Positions 34,297-42,015 of a stretch of 64,000 nt of DNA are shown here, piece by piece (within the stretch, counting starts at the first letter, position 1; every line of letters starts with the position of its first letter). This stretch comes from Microbacterium sp. VKM Ac-2923 (GTDB taxonomy: Bacteria; Actinomycetota; Actinomycetes; Actinomycetales; Microbacteriaceae): assembly GCF_022815605.1 (NCBI RefSeq), contig NZ_JALGRP010000008.1:62001-126000 (forward strand), read 5' to 3'. Under the pieces are notes generated by a model that had not been told where the DNA came from, did no database searches, and saw only the letters and a list, made by a program, of their open reading frames with translations. The translations under genes and the position numbers were made by a program.

Positions 34297-35358
34297 TCAG
34301 GACGCGCCGCCCACCAGTTCCTCGCGCAGCAGGCGCGCGCCTGCGGAGAGGGCGCTGATCTTGTCGTACGCGACGTGACGCGGCAGCGGCGCCATGCCGC
34401 AGTTGGAGCTGGGAACGAGCTTGTCGGCGTCGACGAACCGCAGCGCGCGGCGCAGGGTGTCGGCGACCTCCTGCGGCGTCTCGATCCGCTCGCTGGCGAC
34501 GTCGAGCGCCCCGAGCATGACCTTCTTGCCGCGGATCAACTCGATGAGGTCGATCGGCACGTGGGAGTGGTGGCTTTCGAGCGAGACGGTGTCGAGGGTG
34601 GACTGCTGCAGCAGGGGGAAGGACTCCTCGTACTGTCGCCACTCCGACCCCAGGGTGGCCTTCCAATCGGTGTTCGCCTTGATGCCGTAGCCGTAGCAGA
34701 TGTGCACGACCGTCTCGGCGCGCAGACCCTCGGCCGCGCGTTCGAGGGCGGCGATACCCCAGTCCTTCATCTCGTCGAAGAACACGTTGAACGCGGGCTC
34801 GTCGAACTGGATGATGTCGACCCCGGCGGCCTCGAGTTCACGGGCCTCCTGGTTCAGGATCGTCGCGAACTCCCACGCCAGCTTCTCGCGGCTGCGGTAG
34901 TGGCGATCGGCGAGCGTGTCGATCATCGTCATCGGACCGGGCAGGGCCCACTTGATGAGCCGATCGGTCTGTGCGCGGAGGAACGCGGCATCCTCGACGA
35001 AGACGGGCTGCCGCCGACTGACCTCGCCCACGACGGTCGGCACACTGGCGTCGTAGCGGTCGCGGATGCGAACCGTCTCGCGGTTCTCGAAGTCGACGCC
35101 GTCGAGGTGCTCGATGAACGTGGTGACGAAGTGCTGGCGGGTCTGCTCGCCGTCGCTGATGATGTCGAGGCCACGGCGCTCCTGCTCCTGCACCGCGGCG
35201 CGCAGAGCGTCGTGCTTGCCCTCCACGAGGACGTCGCCCTCGAGTTCCCAGGGCGACCACAGCACCTCGGGCTTGGCGAGCCACGCGGGCTTGGGGAGGC
35301 TTCCGACGGTGGCGGTGGGCAGCAGCGTGGACACGGCGGTCGATCCTTCGCGGGTCAT
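34297..35358 (-). CDS. mesD: MesD-type folate-independent methionine synthase (core MetE-like)
   Basis: A 353-residue cobalamin-independent methionine synthase homologue containing only the catalytic half of MetE. GSLPKPAWLAKP, IIQFDEPAFN, VHICYGYG, SLESHHSH and SSNCGMAPLPR supply the zinc ligands (His, Cys, Glu, Cys) and homocysteine pocket. It lacks the N-terminal half that binds tetrahydrofolate. Its ATG overlaps the DUF1852 (MesX) stop, and that pair defines the MesD-MesX system described in recent literature, which makes methionine with an unidentified methyl donor and needs oxygen. Function here is inferred from that pairing. Confidence 0.88.
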   Translation of the reverse strand: MTREGSTAVSTLLPTATVGSLPKPAWLAKPEVLWSPWELEGDVLVEGKHDALRAAVQEQERRGLDIISDGEQTRQHFVTTFIEHLDGVDFENRETVRIRDRYDASVPTVVGEVSRRQPVFVEDAAFLRAQTDRLIKWALPGPMTMIDTLADRHYRSREKLAWEFATILNQEARELEAAGVDIIQFDEPAFNVFFDEMKDWGIAALERAAEGLRAETVVHICYGYGIKANTDWKATLGSEWRQYEESFPLLQQSTLDTVSLESHHSHVPIDLIELIRGKKVMLGALDVASERIETPQEVADTLRRALRFVDADKLVPSSNCGMAPLPRHVAYDKISALSAGARLLREELVGGAS

Positions 35359-36347
35359 CGGGTGGCGAGCGAGTAGTCGGCGGCCCACTGGTCGAGGATG
35401 CGTCGGTGCGGCTTCACGAAGTGCTCCTCGGCGTAGCGTCCTTGCACGACCGCGAGCTGGCTGCGCTCTGCCCGGTCGTAGGTCACCTCGGTCGGCTCGA
35501 AGTCCGCTGCTTCGAGGCTGGGACGGTAGACGTCGCCGGCGGGGGTGCGGGCGTTGTAGATCTCGGGGCGGTAGATCTTCTGGAAGGTCTCCATGGTGCT
35601 GACCGTGCCCGTCAGCTGCAGGTCGGAGTAGTCGGCCAGGAGGTCACCGCGGAAGTAGAACGCCAGCGGCGCGACGCTGCCGCGCGGCATGAAGTAGCGC
35701 ACCTGCAGCCCCATCTTGCCGAAGTACTCGTCGGTCAGCGACGAGCTGGTGTCCTGTGCGTACTCGACGCCCAGGACGGGGTGCACGACGCCGGTGCGGC
35801 GGTAGGTGCGGCTGGTCGAGACGCTGATGCAGATGACGGGCGCGAGGGGGAAGCGTTCGCGGTACGCGGCCGAGTCGAGGAAATGCGAGAACAGCTTGCC
35901 GTGCAGGTCGCCGAAGTCGTCGGGCACCGTGAAGCCGCCGGCGGCCGCCTGTGCGGCGGGCAGCACCACGCTGAAGTCGTAGTCGCGCAGGTACGACGAG
36001 AAGTTATTACCGACGATCCCCTGATGGCGCTCGCCGGTGAGGGTGTCGACGATGTGCACGTCGAGGACCTCGATGACGGGGAACTCCTCGTCGGCGCCGT
36101 CGGAGAATTGCAGCTGGACCGAGATGATGTCGAGCTCGACGCGGTAGCGATCGCCGCCCTGGTCGTCGCCCGGCGCGAGGTCGTTGAAGCGGCGGTCGAT
36201 CATCGTGAGCGCATTGCGCAGGTTCTGCTGCCGGTCGGCGCCGCGCGCGAGGTTGGCGAAGTTCGTCGTGACGCGCGAGCCCTCGGCGGGCGCGTAGTCC
36301 TCGTCGAAACGGGTGGTGGTGATGCTGAACGTGATGTCGTTCGCCAT
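35355..36347 (-). CDS. mesX: DUF1852 protein, MesX partner of MesD
   Basis: A 330-residue protein matching DUF1852 along its whole length: FDEDYAPAEGSRVTTNFANL, RQQNLRNALTMIDRRFNDLA and YRVELDIISV are signature segments. MesX is required for MesD-dependent methionine synthesis; its biochemical role is not settled. ATG 36347 is chosen because conserved sequence begins there. It is the first gene of the minus-strand mesXD operon and is divergent from a LysR regulator that probably controls it. Confidence 0.88.
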   Translation of the reverse strand: MANDITFSITTTRFDEDYAPAEGSRVTTNFANLARGADRQQNLRNALTMIDRRFNDLAPGDDQGGDRYRVELDIISVQLQFSDGADEEFPVIEVLDVHIVDTLTGERHQGIVGNNFSSYLRDYDFSVVLPAAQAAAGGFTVPDDFGDLHGKLFSHFLDSAAYRERFPLAPVICISVSTSRTYRRTGVVHPVLGVEYAQDTSSSLTDEYFGKMGLQVRYFMPRGSVAPLAFYFRGDLLADYSDLQLTGTVSTMETFQKIYRPEIYNARTPAGDVYRPSLEAADFEPTEVTYDRAERSQLAVVQGRYAEEHFVKPHRRILDQWAADYSLATR

Positions 36348-36446
36348 GGGATGCCAATCCGGGAGCGGGAAGACCGGTGACGGCCTCGGGTGAGTCGGTG
36401 CCCTCATCGTGCCGGGCGGCGGAGGTCATCGGGTAATTCCGCGTTG

Positions 36447-36465
36447 CTATGCCCTGCTATAGCCT
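36447..36465 (+). promoter_or_regulatory. LysR-type box overlapping the lysR -10
   Basis: CTAT (36447-36450) and ATAG (36459-36462) are inverted around eight bases, and GCTAT is also directly repeated 10 bases apart. TAGCCT (36460-36465) ends six bases before ATG 36472. Autoregulation and control of mesXD from the 124-base divergent gap is likely. Confidence 0.5.
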
Positions 36466-36471
36466 CGACCT

Positions 36472-37413
36472 ATGCCCAAGCGGTCCGGCGGTTTCACGCT
36501 GCAGCAGCTCCAGTACTTCATCGAGGTGGCCGCCGAAGGATCGATCAGCGCAGCGGCCGACCTGCTGTACGTCGCCCAGCCGACCATGTCGGCGGCGATG
36601 CGCGATCTCGAGGCCCGCGTGGGGCGAGACCTGCTCACCCGTTCCGCTCGCGGGGTGACGCTCACCGGCGACGGCGTCGAGTTCCTGGGCTACGCCCGTC
36701 AGGTGGTCGAGCAGGCGGAGCTCCTGGAGCAGCGCTACCTCGGCCGCCCGCCGTCGCGGCGCCTCCTCGGCGTCTCGGCGCAGCATTACTCCTTCGTCGT
36801 CGACGCCTTCGTGCGCATGGTGAAGGCGTCGGATGCCGCGGAGTACGAGTTCTCGCTCCGCGAGACGCGGACGTTCGACATCATCGAGGATGTCCGCACG
36901 CTGCGCAGCGAAATCGGCATCCTGTTCCGCAACGACTTCAACCGCAACGTGCTCGATAAGCTGCTGCGCGATTCGGGGCTGGGGTTCCATCCGCTCTTCC
37001 TCGCCGAACCGCACATCTTCGTCTCTCGACGGAACCCCCTAGCGTCCCGCGCCCGCGCGACCCTCGACGACCTCGTCGACCTGCCCCGACTCACCTTCGA
37101 CCAGGGCGCCAATAACTCCTTCTATTTCGCGGAGGAGATCCTCTCGACCTTGTCGAGCAAGCAGGAGATCCGCGTGTCGGATCGCGCGACGATCTTCAAC
37201 CTCATGATCGGCCTCGACGGCTACACCATCTCCACGGGAATCATCAGCGACGACCTCGACCCCGAGATCGTCGCCGTCCCCCTCGACGTCGACGAGCAGA
37301 TCGAGATCGGCTGGATCGGTCGCACCGCGATCCCCCTCACCGAGCAGGCGCAGCGTTACCTGGGCGAGGTGCGCACCGTGGTCGCGGGCTTCGGGGTGGC
37401 GCTGCTCGGCTGA
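36472..37413 (+). CDS. LysR-family transcriptional regulator
   Basis: A 313-residue regulator. Residues 8-68 form the LysR helix-turn-helix (LQQLQYFIEVAAEGSISAAA, QPTMSAAMRDLEARVG). Residues 95-300 form the co-inducer-binding domain. Placement divergent to mesXD, with a box in the shared gap, suggests it responds to methionine or homocysteine status. No ribosome site precedes ATG 36472; the TAGCCT element six bases upstream suggests a leaderless message. Confidence 0.9.
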   Translation: MPKRSGGFTLQQLQYFIEVAAEGSISAAADLLYVAQPTMSAAMRDLEARVGRDLLTRSARGVTLTGDGVEFLGYARQVVEQAELLEQRYLGRPPSRRLLGVSAQHYSFVVDAFVRMVKASDAAEYEFSLRETRTFDIIEDVRTLRSEIGILFRNDFNRNVLDKLLRDSGLGFHPLFLAEPHIFVSRRNPLASRARATLDDLVDLPRLTFDQGANNSFYFAEEILSTLSSKQEIRVSDRATIFNLMIGLDGYTISTGIISDDLDPEIVAVPLDVDEQIEIGWIGRTAIPLTEQAQRYLGEVRTVVAGFGVALLG

Positions 37414-37569
37414 GGACCGGGACGGTGCGTGCGGTCGGCGTCATGGGGGCGTGACCGTGTCGGAACGGTCCGCATGATGCGGTCATCCTTTGTTCACGCT
37501 AACATCGGGCAACCCTCACCGCGGACGGTCCGATGCCCGCGGGCGAGGCATCCCTCTCGAAGGACGACG

Positions 37570-39825
37570 ATGCGACGCTCAGCTCTGATCTCCACCGCCC
37601 TCGCCAGCCTGCTCATTCTGCCTACCCTGCTCATCGGGCAGCCGGCAGTCGCGGCTCCCGTGTCGACTCCCGCCGTCGACGCACCCGCGCCCGATCGACC
37701 CCAGGCGACGACCGAATCCGAGCCCACCCTCGTCGAACCTGAGGCGGAGGCGACCACCCGTGAGGCAGCGCGCGCACTCGCCGCCGACTTCGTGGACGTC
37801 GACATTCCGAGCCGCGCCGAGATCCGCACACACCGCGTGACGATCGCGCTGGTCGCCCCACAGGGCACCATCCCCGGCGGGTTCAGCACCGCCGACGCCG
37901 TTCGCTCGCTCCAGTTGGTGGACGGATTCTACGACCGCGAGACCGGCGGCGCGATCCGCTTCGAATTGGAGCGGGTCATCGACTGGCAGGCGGTCGACGA
38001 GCCGATCGGGTGCACGAACACAGGCGGGCTGCATGACTGGGTGTCTCGGAAGACCGGTTGGACTCCGGGCCCCGGCAAGCACCTCGTGGTCATGGTCCCC
38101 GGGGGAGACCCGTGTCCGGGCTGGGCCAACGGCGAGCAGCCCGGCGACCCGGACGACGGAGGGCGCACGTTCCAGCCGGGACCCGACGCCTACCTCCTCG
38201 CGCACGAGCTGGGCCACAACCTCTCCCTGCCGCACGCGTTCAGCGTGCAGTGCGGCACGACCCGCGATTACCCCGCCACCCCCCTTCCCGCGGACTGCCG
38301 ACGCGAGGAGTACGGCAACCGCACCGACGTGATGGGCGATTCGTGGGCGTTCCTCCCGTTGTCGGCACCGACCCTGGCGCGGTTGGGGACCCTTCCGAAC
38401 ACCCGTCAGCCCGTCTGCGGCGCTCCGCGCACGGCCGTGCTCGACACGCTCGGAGCCGGCCCAGCGGGGCAGCGCGCCCTGACCTGGACCGACCCGCAGG
38501 ACTCGTCACTGCGCTACTGGCTGCAGTACAGCGACCGCGCTGACGTCACCTCCGACGGGGGCGCCTACCGAAGCCCCTGGGCGGTCGCCCGCACCGTCTC
38601 GGGTGTACAGGTGCTCCGCTCCAACCCCGATCAGCCGTATGGCGGAGATCTGCTGGAGCGCCCCGGCGACCCCAGTGAGGCGAACGAATTCGTCGTCGCG
38701 GGCGAAACGGCGACGCTGAACTCCGGCATGTCCGTGCGTGTTGACCGTATCGACGCTGCCACCCGTCGTGCCACGGTCACCGTGACGGTGCCCTGCACCG
38801 AGTACGTCGGAAACATTGCGCCACTCGGTTCGGCGGTCTCCGCTTCCTACGCCTCCCCATGGACGGCCGCCGAGTCGGCAGTCGACGACAACACGGGATC
38901 GACGTGGGGGACCTGGCCGAGAGTGGGGGAGCAGTCACTCGAGTTGCGCTGGCCGGCAGACGTGACCGTCAGCAGTGCATCCGTGCTCTTCGCCGCTGAC
39001 GCGGCCGACGCGGACGGGCGCGGGTTGATCCCCGCCCGCTCGTGGAGAGTGGAGCACCTCATCGACGGGTCCTGGGTGCCCGTCACCGGCGCGGTGCCGG
39101 CAACGCCGGGTCGCGAACGCGACACGCTCAACACCGTGACCTTCGCTCCCGTGGTCACGACCGCCCTGCGCCTGACCTTCACGGCCTGGGGCGCGAACGA
39201 GTACGGAGGATCGACAGGGGTCGCCGAGGTCGCCGTTGGCGCCGTCACCCCGGCCGCGTCCCTCGAGGTCCGCGGCACGGCGCAGTCCGTTCCCACCGCC
39301 ACCGTGAAGGATCTCGGTCAGTCGGTCGTGGTCCGCGACGCGCGGGGCGGCGGTCTCTCCGGTCGATCGGTCGTCTTCACGATCACGGGGCCGGCGACCT
39401 TCGAGACGGGCGGGACGACTGCCACCGTCGCCTCCGGAGCCGACGGCGCCGCAGCGGTGCCGCGTGTTCGCACCGGAGGTGCGGCAGGCACGGTGACGAT
39501 CATCGCCCGCTCCGCCGCGATTACCGCCGAGCTGCCGCGCACCACGGTCGCTGTCGGCGCCTCCGTCACGGCGAAGGCCACGACACGTATCGCCGCAGGC
39601 AAGGTGGTGCTCACGGTCTCCGCGACGAACACCGGAACCACGCCGGCCGACCTCAGTGTCGTCACACCCTACGGCAGTGCCTCCGCGCCGCAGGTTCTGC
39701 CGGGGAAGACCGTCTCGAAAGCCTTCTCCACGGGGAAGTCCTCCATTCCGGCGGGTACGGCTCAGGTGACAGCCGTCGCGGGAGGATCCCGTGTCACCGT
39801 GCCCGCGCCCTATCCGCGCACCTGA
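37570..39825 (+). CDS. Secreted metzincin metalloprotease with discoidin-like and Ig-like domains
   Basis: A 751-residue exported protein. Signal peptide at 1-30; propeptide-like acidic segment to about 85; catalytic domain with HELGHNLSLPH (His212, Glu213, His216, His222) and a Met-turn DVMGDSW (Met255), the metzincin hallmarks. The usual Gly of HExxHxxGxxH is Ser. Four Cys residues near the site may form disulphides. Residues 455-600 resemble an F5/8-type discoidin domain (NIAPLGSAVSASYASPW), followed by two beta-rich Ig-like modules. It may degrade host or fungal matrix proteins. AAGGA nine bases before ATG 37570 supports the start. Confidence 0.85.
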   Translation: MRRSALISTALASLLILPTLLIGQPAVAAPVSTPAVDAPAPDRPQATTESEPTLVEPEAEATTREAARALAADFVDVDIPSRAEIRTHRVTIALVAPQGTIPGGFSTADAVRSLQLVDGFYDRETGGAIRFELERVIDWQAVDEPIGCTNTGGLHDWVSRKTGWTPGPGKHLVVMVPGGDPCPGWANGEQPGDPDDGGRTFQPGPDAYLLAHELGHNLSLPHAFSVQCGTTRDYPATPLPADCRREEYGNRTDVMGDSWAFLPLSAPTLARLGTLPNTRQPVCGAPRTAVLDTLGAGPAGQRALTWTDPQDSSLRYWLQYSDRADVTSDGGAYRSPWAVARTVSGVQVLRSNPDQPYGGDLLERPGDPSEANEFVVAGETATLNSGMSVRVDRIDAATRRATVTVTVPCTEYVGNIAPLGSAVSASYASPWTAAESAVDDNTGSTWGTWPRVGEQSLELRWPADVTVSSASVLFAADAADADGRGLIPARSWRVEHLIDGSWVPVTGAVPATPGRERDTLNTVTFAPVVTTALRLTFTAWGANEYGGSTGVAEVAVGAVTPAASLEVRGTAQSVPTATVKDLGQSVVVRDARGGGLSGRSVVFTITGPATFETGGTTATVASGADGAAAVPRVRTGGAAGTVTIIARSAAITAELPRTTVAVGASVTAKATTRIAAGKVVLTVSATNTGTTPADLSVVTPYGSASAPQVLPGKTVSKAFSTGKSSIPAGTAQVTAVAGGSRVTVPAPYPRT

Positions 39826-40065
39826 TGAAAGTTCGATGAGCCCGCGGAACGGGTATCGCGGCGATCAGGATGTCCGCCGGCGAAGTCTGCCGCTGGCAAT
39901 CGGGCGGCCGGAGCTTCGCCGAGTTCGACTCGGGGACGGGCTGCTGACGCTCGTCGTGCCACTCAGGTCGGCTGCGGAGGCGTAAGACGCCGAGACCGCC
40001 GACGCCGACGGATAGGCGACCGCCGACGCGGATGCGCCGACGGTCGTCGGGGTGCAGGCCGCGTT
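39826..40065. other. 240-base spacer, no supported gene
   Basis: No convincing ORF, tRNA or terminator is seen. The minus strand has an open frame rich in Arg and Gly, but it lacks a ribosome site and continues as shadow sequence through the small LAXTG gene. Confidence 0.4.
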
Positions 40066-40227
40066 TCAGGACTCGCGCGTGCGACGGGGGACGATGCGCA
40101 GCACAGCCGTACCGGCGGCGATCAGCGCGAAGGCGGCGAGGCCGAGCCAGACCGAGTTGGTGCCGGTCATGGCCAGTGCTCCGGCGCCGACGCCGGCTCC
40201 GGTGGAGGAAGCGATGTTGTTGTACAT
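40066..40227 (-). CDS. 53-residue LAXTG sorting-signal protein
   Basis: A very small protein made almost entirely of a sortase signal: a 17-residue Gly/Ala/Ser start (MYNNIASSTGAGVGAGA), LAMTG at 18-22, a hydrophobic stretch (VWLGLAAFALIAAGTAVL) and a basic tail (RIVPRRTRES). GGAG lies eight bases before ATG 40227. It starts 13 bases after the stop of the glycosyltransferase gene on the same strand, so the two are an operon. It has no recognisable signal peptide, so membrane insertion would rely on the C-terminal helix. A role in tethering the polysaccharide product is a guess. Confidence 0.72.
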   Translation of the reverse strand: MYNNIASSTGAGVGAGALAMTGTNSVWLGLAAFALIAAGTAVLRIVPRRTRES

Positions 40228-40240
40228 GGTGGGTCTCCAT

Positions 40241-41686
40241 TCACCAGTCGCGCCGACGTCGTGTCAGCGCATCCAGGTATGCCTTGGTATGGACGATTTG
40301 CAGGAAAAGATCGATGACGAGTTCGTACATCAGCCCGGCGAGAACCATGTGCCGCCATCCGCGGTCGCGGACGGTGACGATGCGCTCGACGACGAAGATC
40401 GCGGTCACCCCCAGCCAGAACGGCTGGATCGAGAAGCTGTCCCAGCCGATCGCGTAGACGATGGTGGCGAGGTAGATGTACGTGATCACGCAGCCGATCA
40501 TCGTGAGGATCTGACGACCCCAGTACGGCAGGGTGACCCGCGTGAGGCCGTACTGCACGCAGTTCTCGATCGCCCCGCGTTTCCATCGCAGGCGCTGGCG
40601 CCAGAGGTCGCCCCACGTCGGCATGATCTCGGTCACGAGGGTGCACCCGGCGGGGCTGAGCACGTCGTAACCCAGGTGACGGATGGCGAAGGTGAGCTCG
40701 TTGTCCTCGGTCAGCACGGAGGTGTCGTAGACGCCGCCCTGTCCGTCCCCGGCGGGGAGTTCGCCGGCGAGGCGAGCCGCGCCGATCCGGCGCAGAAGAC
40801 CGACCTGGAGCACAGCGGCGGTCCCGGTGACCACGAGGCATTTTCCGCGAAGCCGACGCACGTCGCGGCCGTAGCGCGCGTATTCGTTTCGCTGGAGGTG
40901 GCCGACGAATCCGCCGCCCTCGCTGCCCCGGAACACCCCGCCGACGGCACCGATCTTGCCACGGAGATTTTTCCGGGCGATCTCGAGGAAGTCGGGGTCG
41001 AGGGCGGAATCGGCGTCCTGCACGAGTACGACGTCGTCTTCTTGCAGCTGAGGGAGTGCTTCGGCGAGGAATTGGTTGAGCGCCCCTGCCTTCTTATGGG
41101 TGTTGCCGGTCGTGACGAAGACCTCGGCTCCGTGCGCTCGCGCGATCTCGACCGTCCGGTCCGTGCAGTTGTCGGCGATGACGACGATGTGATCCGGCGG
41201 GGACGTCTGGTTCTGCAGGCCCAGGATCGCGGCAGCGATGCCGACTTCCTCGTTGTGAGCGGGGAGGGCGGCGACGAGGCTCCCGGTGCGGGCGCCTGCG
41301 CGGCGACGGCGCGTGGGGGTGGCGACCGGCGCGTCCGCATCGATCGGAAGCGAGGTGCCGAGCGCGGCGGCCGCGAAGACCGAGACCTCACCGTGCCGCG
41401 TTTTCGTCGGGGTGGTAGCGAAGACGGAGACCTCACCGAGATGCTCCCTCGTCGGGGTGGTCGCGAAGACCGATACCTCGGCGTGCTGCTCCCCGGTCGC
41501 TGAGGCCGCGAGGGAGGGATGCCGGGCCGGTGTCGCCAGACGCTCGAGTTCGCTGATCGAGGGGGAGGTGCGGCGGCGCGGGCTCGGCGAGCGCCGAGTC
41601 GGAAGGTTCTCGGGCGGAGCCTCCCACGACGCCCGGCGCGGGAGGGAGGAAGCGTGCCTGCGGGCACGCCGTGTGGTGGTCGTCAT
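40241..41686 (-). CDS. Processive family 2 glycosyltransferase
   Basis: A 481-residue membrane enzyme of the cellulose/hyaluronan/poly-GlcNAc synthase type. The first 130 residues are a basic, low-complexity cytoplasmic extension with three 15-residue repeats of EVSVFATTPT. The GT2 domain has LVAALPAHNEEVGI, IADNCTDRT, QDADSALDPD (D-x-D), TEDNELTF (catalytic Asp) and QRLRWKRG (Q-x-x-R-W), the processivity signature. Three to four helices follow (about 360-450). GAGAGGA precedes ATG 41686. A small LAXTG protein follows in the same operon and a GH16 glucanase is divergent, so the locus may make and trim a beta-glycan. The sugar is not evident. Confidence 0.85.
   Translation of the reverse strand: MTTTTRRARRHASSLPRRASWEAPPENLPTRRSPSPRRRTSPSISELERLATPARHPSLAASATGEQHAEVSVFATTPTREHLGEVSVFATTPTKTRHGEVSVFAAAALGTSLPIDADAPVATPTRRRRAGARTGSLVAALPAHNEEVGIAAAILGLQNQTSPPDHIVVIADNCTDRTVEIARAHGAEVFVTTGNTHKKAGALNQFLAEALPQLQEDDVVLVQDADSALDPDFLEIARKNLRGKIGAVGGVFRGSEGGGFVGHLQRNEYARYGRDVRRLRGKCLVVTGTAAVLQVGLLRRIGAARLAGELPAGDGQGGVYDTSVLTEDNELTFAIRHLGYDVLSPAGCTLVTEIMPTWGDLWRQRLRWKRGAIENCVQYGLTRVTLPYWGRQILTMIGCVITYIYLATIVYAIGWDSFSIQPFWLGVTAIFVVERIVTVRDRGWRHMVLAGLMYELVIDLFLQIVHTKAYLDALTRRRRDW
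41372..41479 (-). repeat. 45-base in-frame repeat in the glycosyltransferase N-terminus
   Basis: Three copies encode EVSVFA at residues 70-75, 85-90 and 100-105, with an intervening TTPT-[RK]-x-x-H-G segment. The DNA copies are similar but not identical. Confidence 0.8.
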
Positions 41687-42015
41687 CGGGTCCTCTCCGT
41701 CGCCGGCGCACGCACGGATGCGCCGGGAATGGGCTTGCCGATGAAGAAATCGCAGCCCCGCTGCCGCTTACGCGGGCTGTCAGGAGCGCAGGAGGCGCCC
41801 GGACACCCTTGAACCTATGCGGGTGAATACGAGATGCCGACAGCTTCACCGCAAGAGAACCCCAAGATCGGCGCAGGAGGAGGAAAAGGACGGCGCGCGG
41901 CGTTTCTTGTGTCTTTTCACCGCTTCTGTCAGATTCATTCCAGGGTGATTCACGCAACGGTCGTGCGTGACGATTTTCTCCGCCATCGTCCGGTATTCGA
42001 AAGGCAGAATTCGTC
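41687..42015. promoter_or_regulatory. 329-base divergent spacer with a possible degenerate c-di-AMP riboswitch
   Basis: On the plus strand, GAACC (41811), GCGGGTGAAT (41819-41828) and CCGACAGCTTCACC (41837-41850) occur in the order of the ydaO/c-di-AMP aptamer core, and a purine-rich AGGAGGAGG follows. The spacing between the last two blocks is too short for the usual internal helix, so this is at most a reduced or vestigial form. AT-rich sequence at 41905-42010 probably carries the GH16 promoter. The glycosyltransferase promoter must lie at the left end. Confidence 0.3.

Noticed and set aside
39794-40240. 148-codon minus-strand frame over the small LAXTG gene
   Set aside because: Its composition is Arg-rich shadow, and the overlapping 53-codon frame has a ribosome site, a membrane helix and a sorting signal.
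40052-41503. 483-codon plus-strand frame
   Set aside because: Antisense to the glycosyltransferase, whose D-x-D and Q-x-x-R-W motifs establish the real coding strand.
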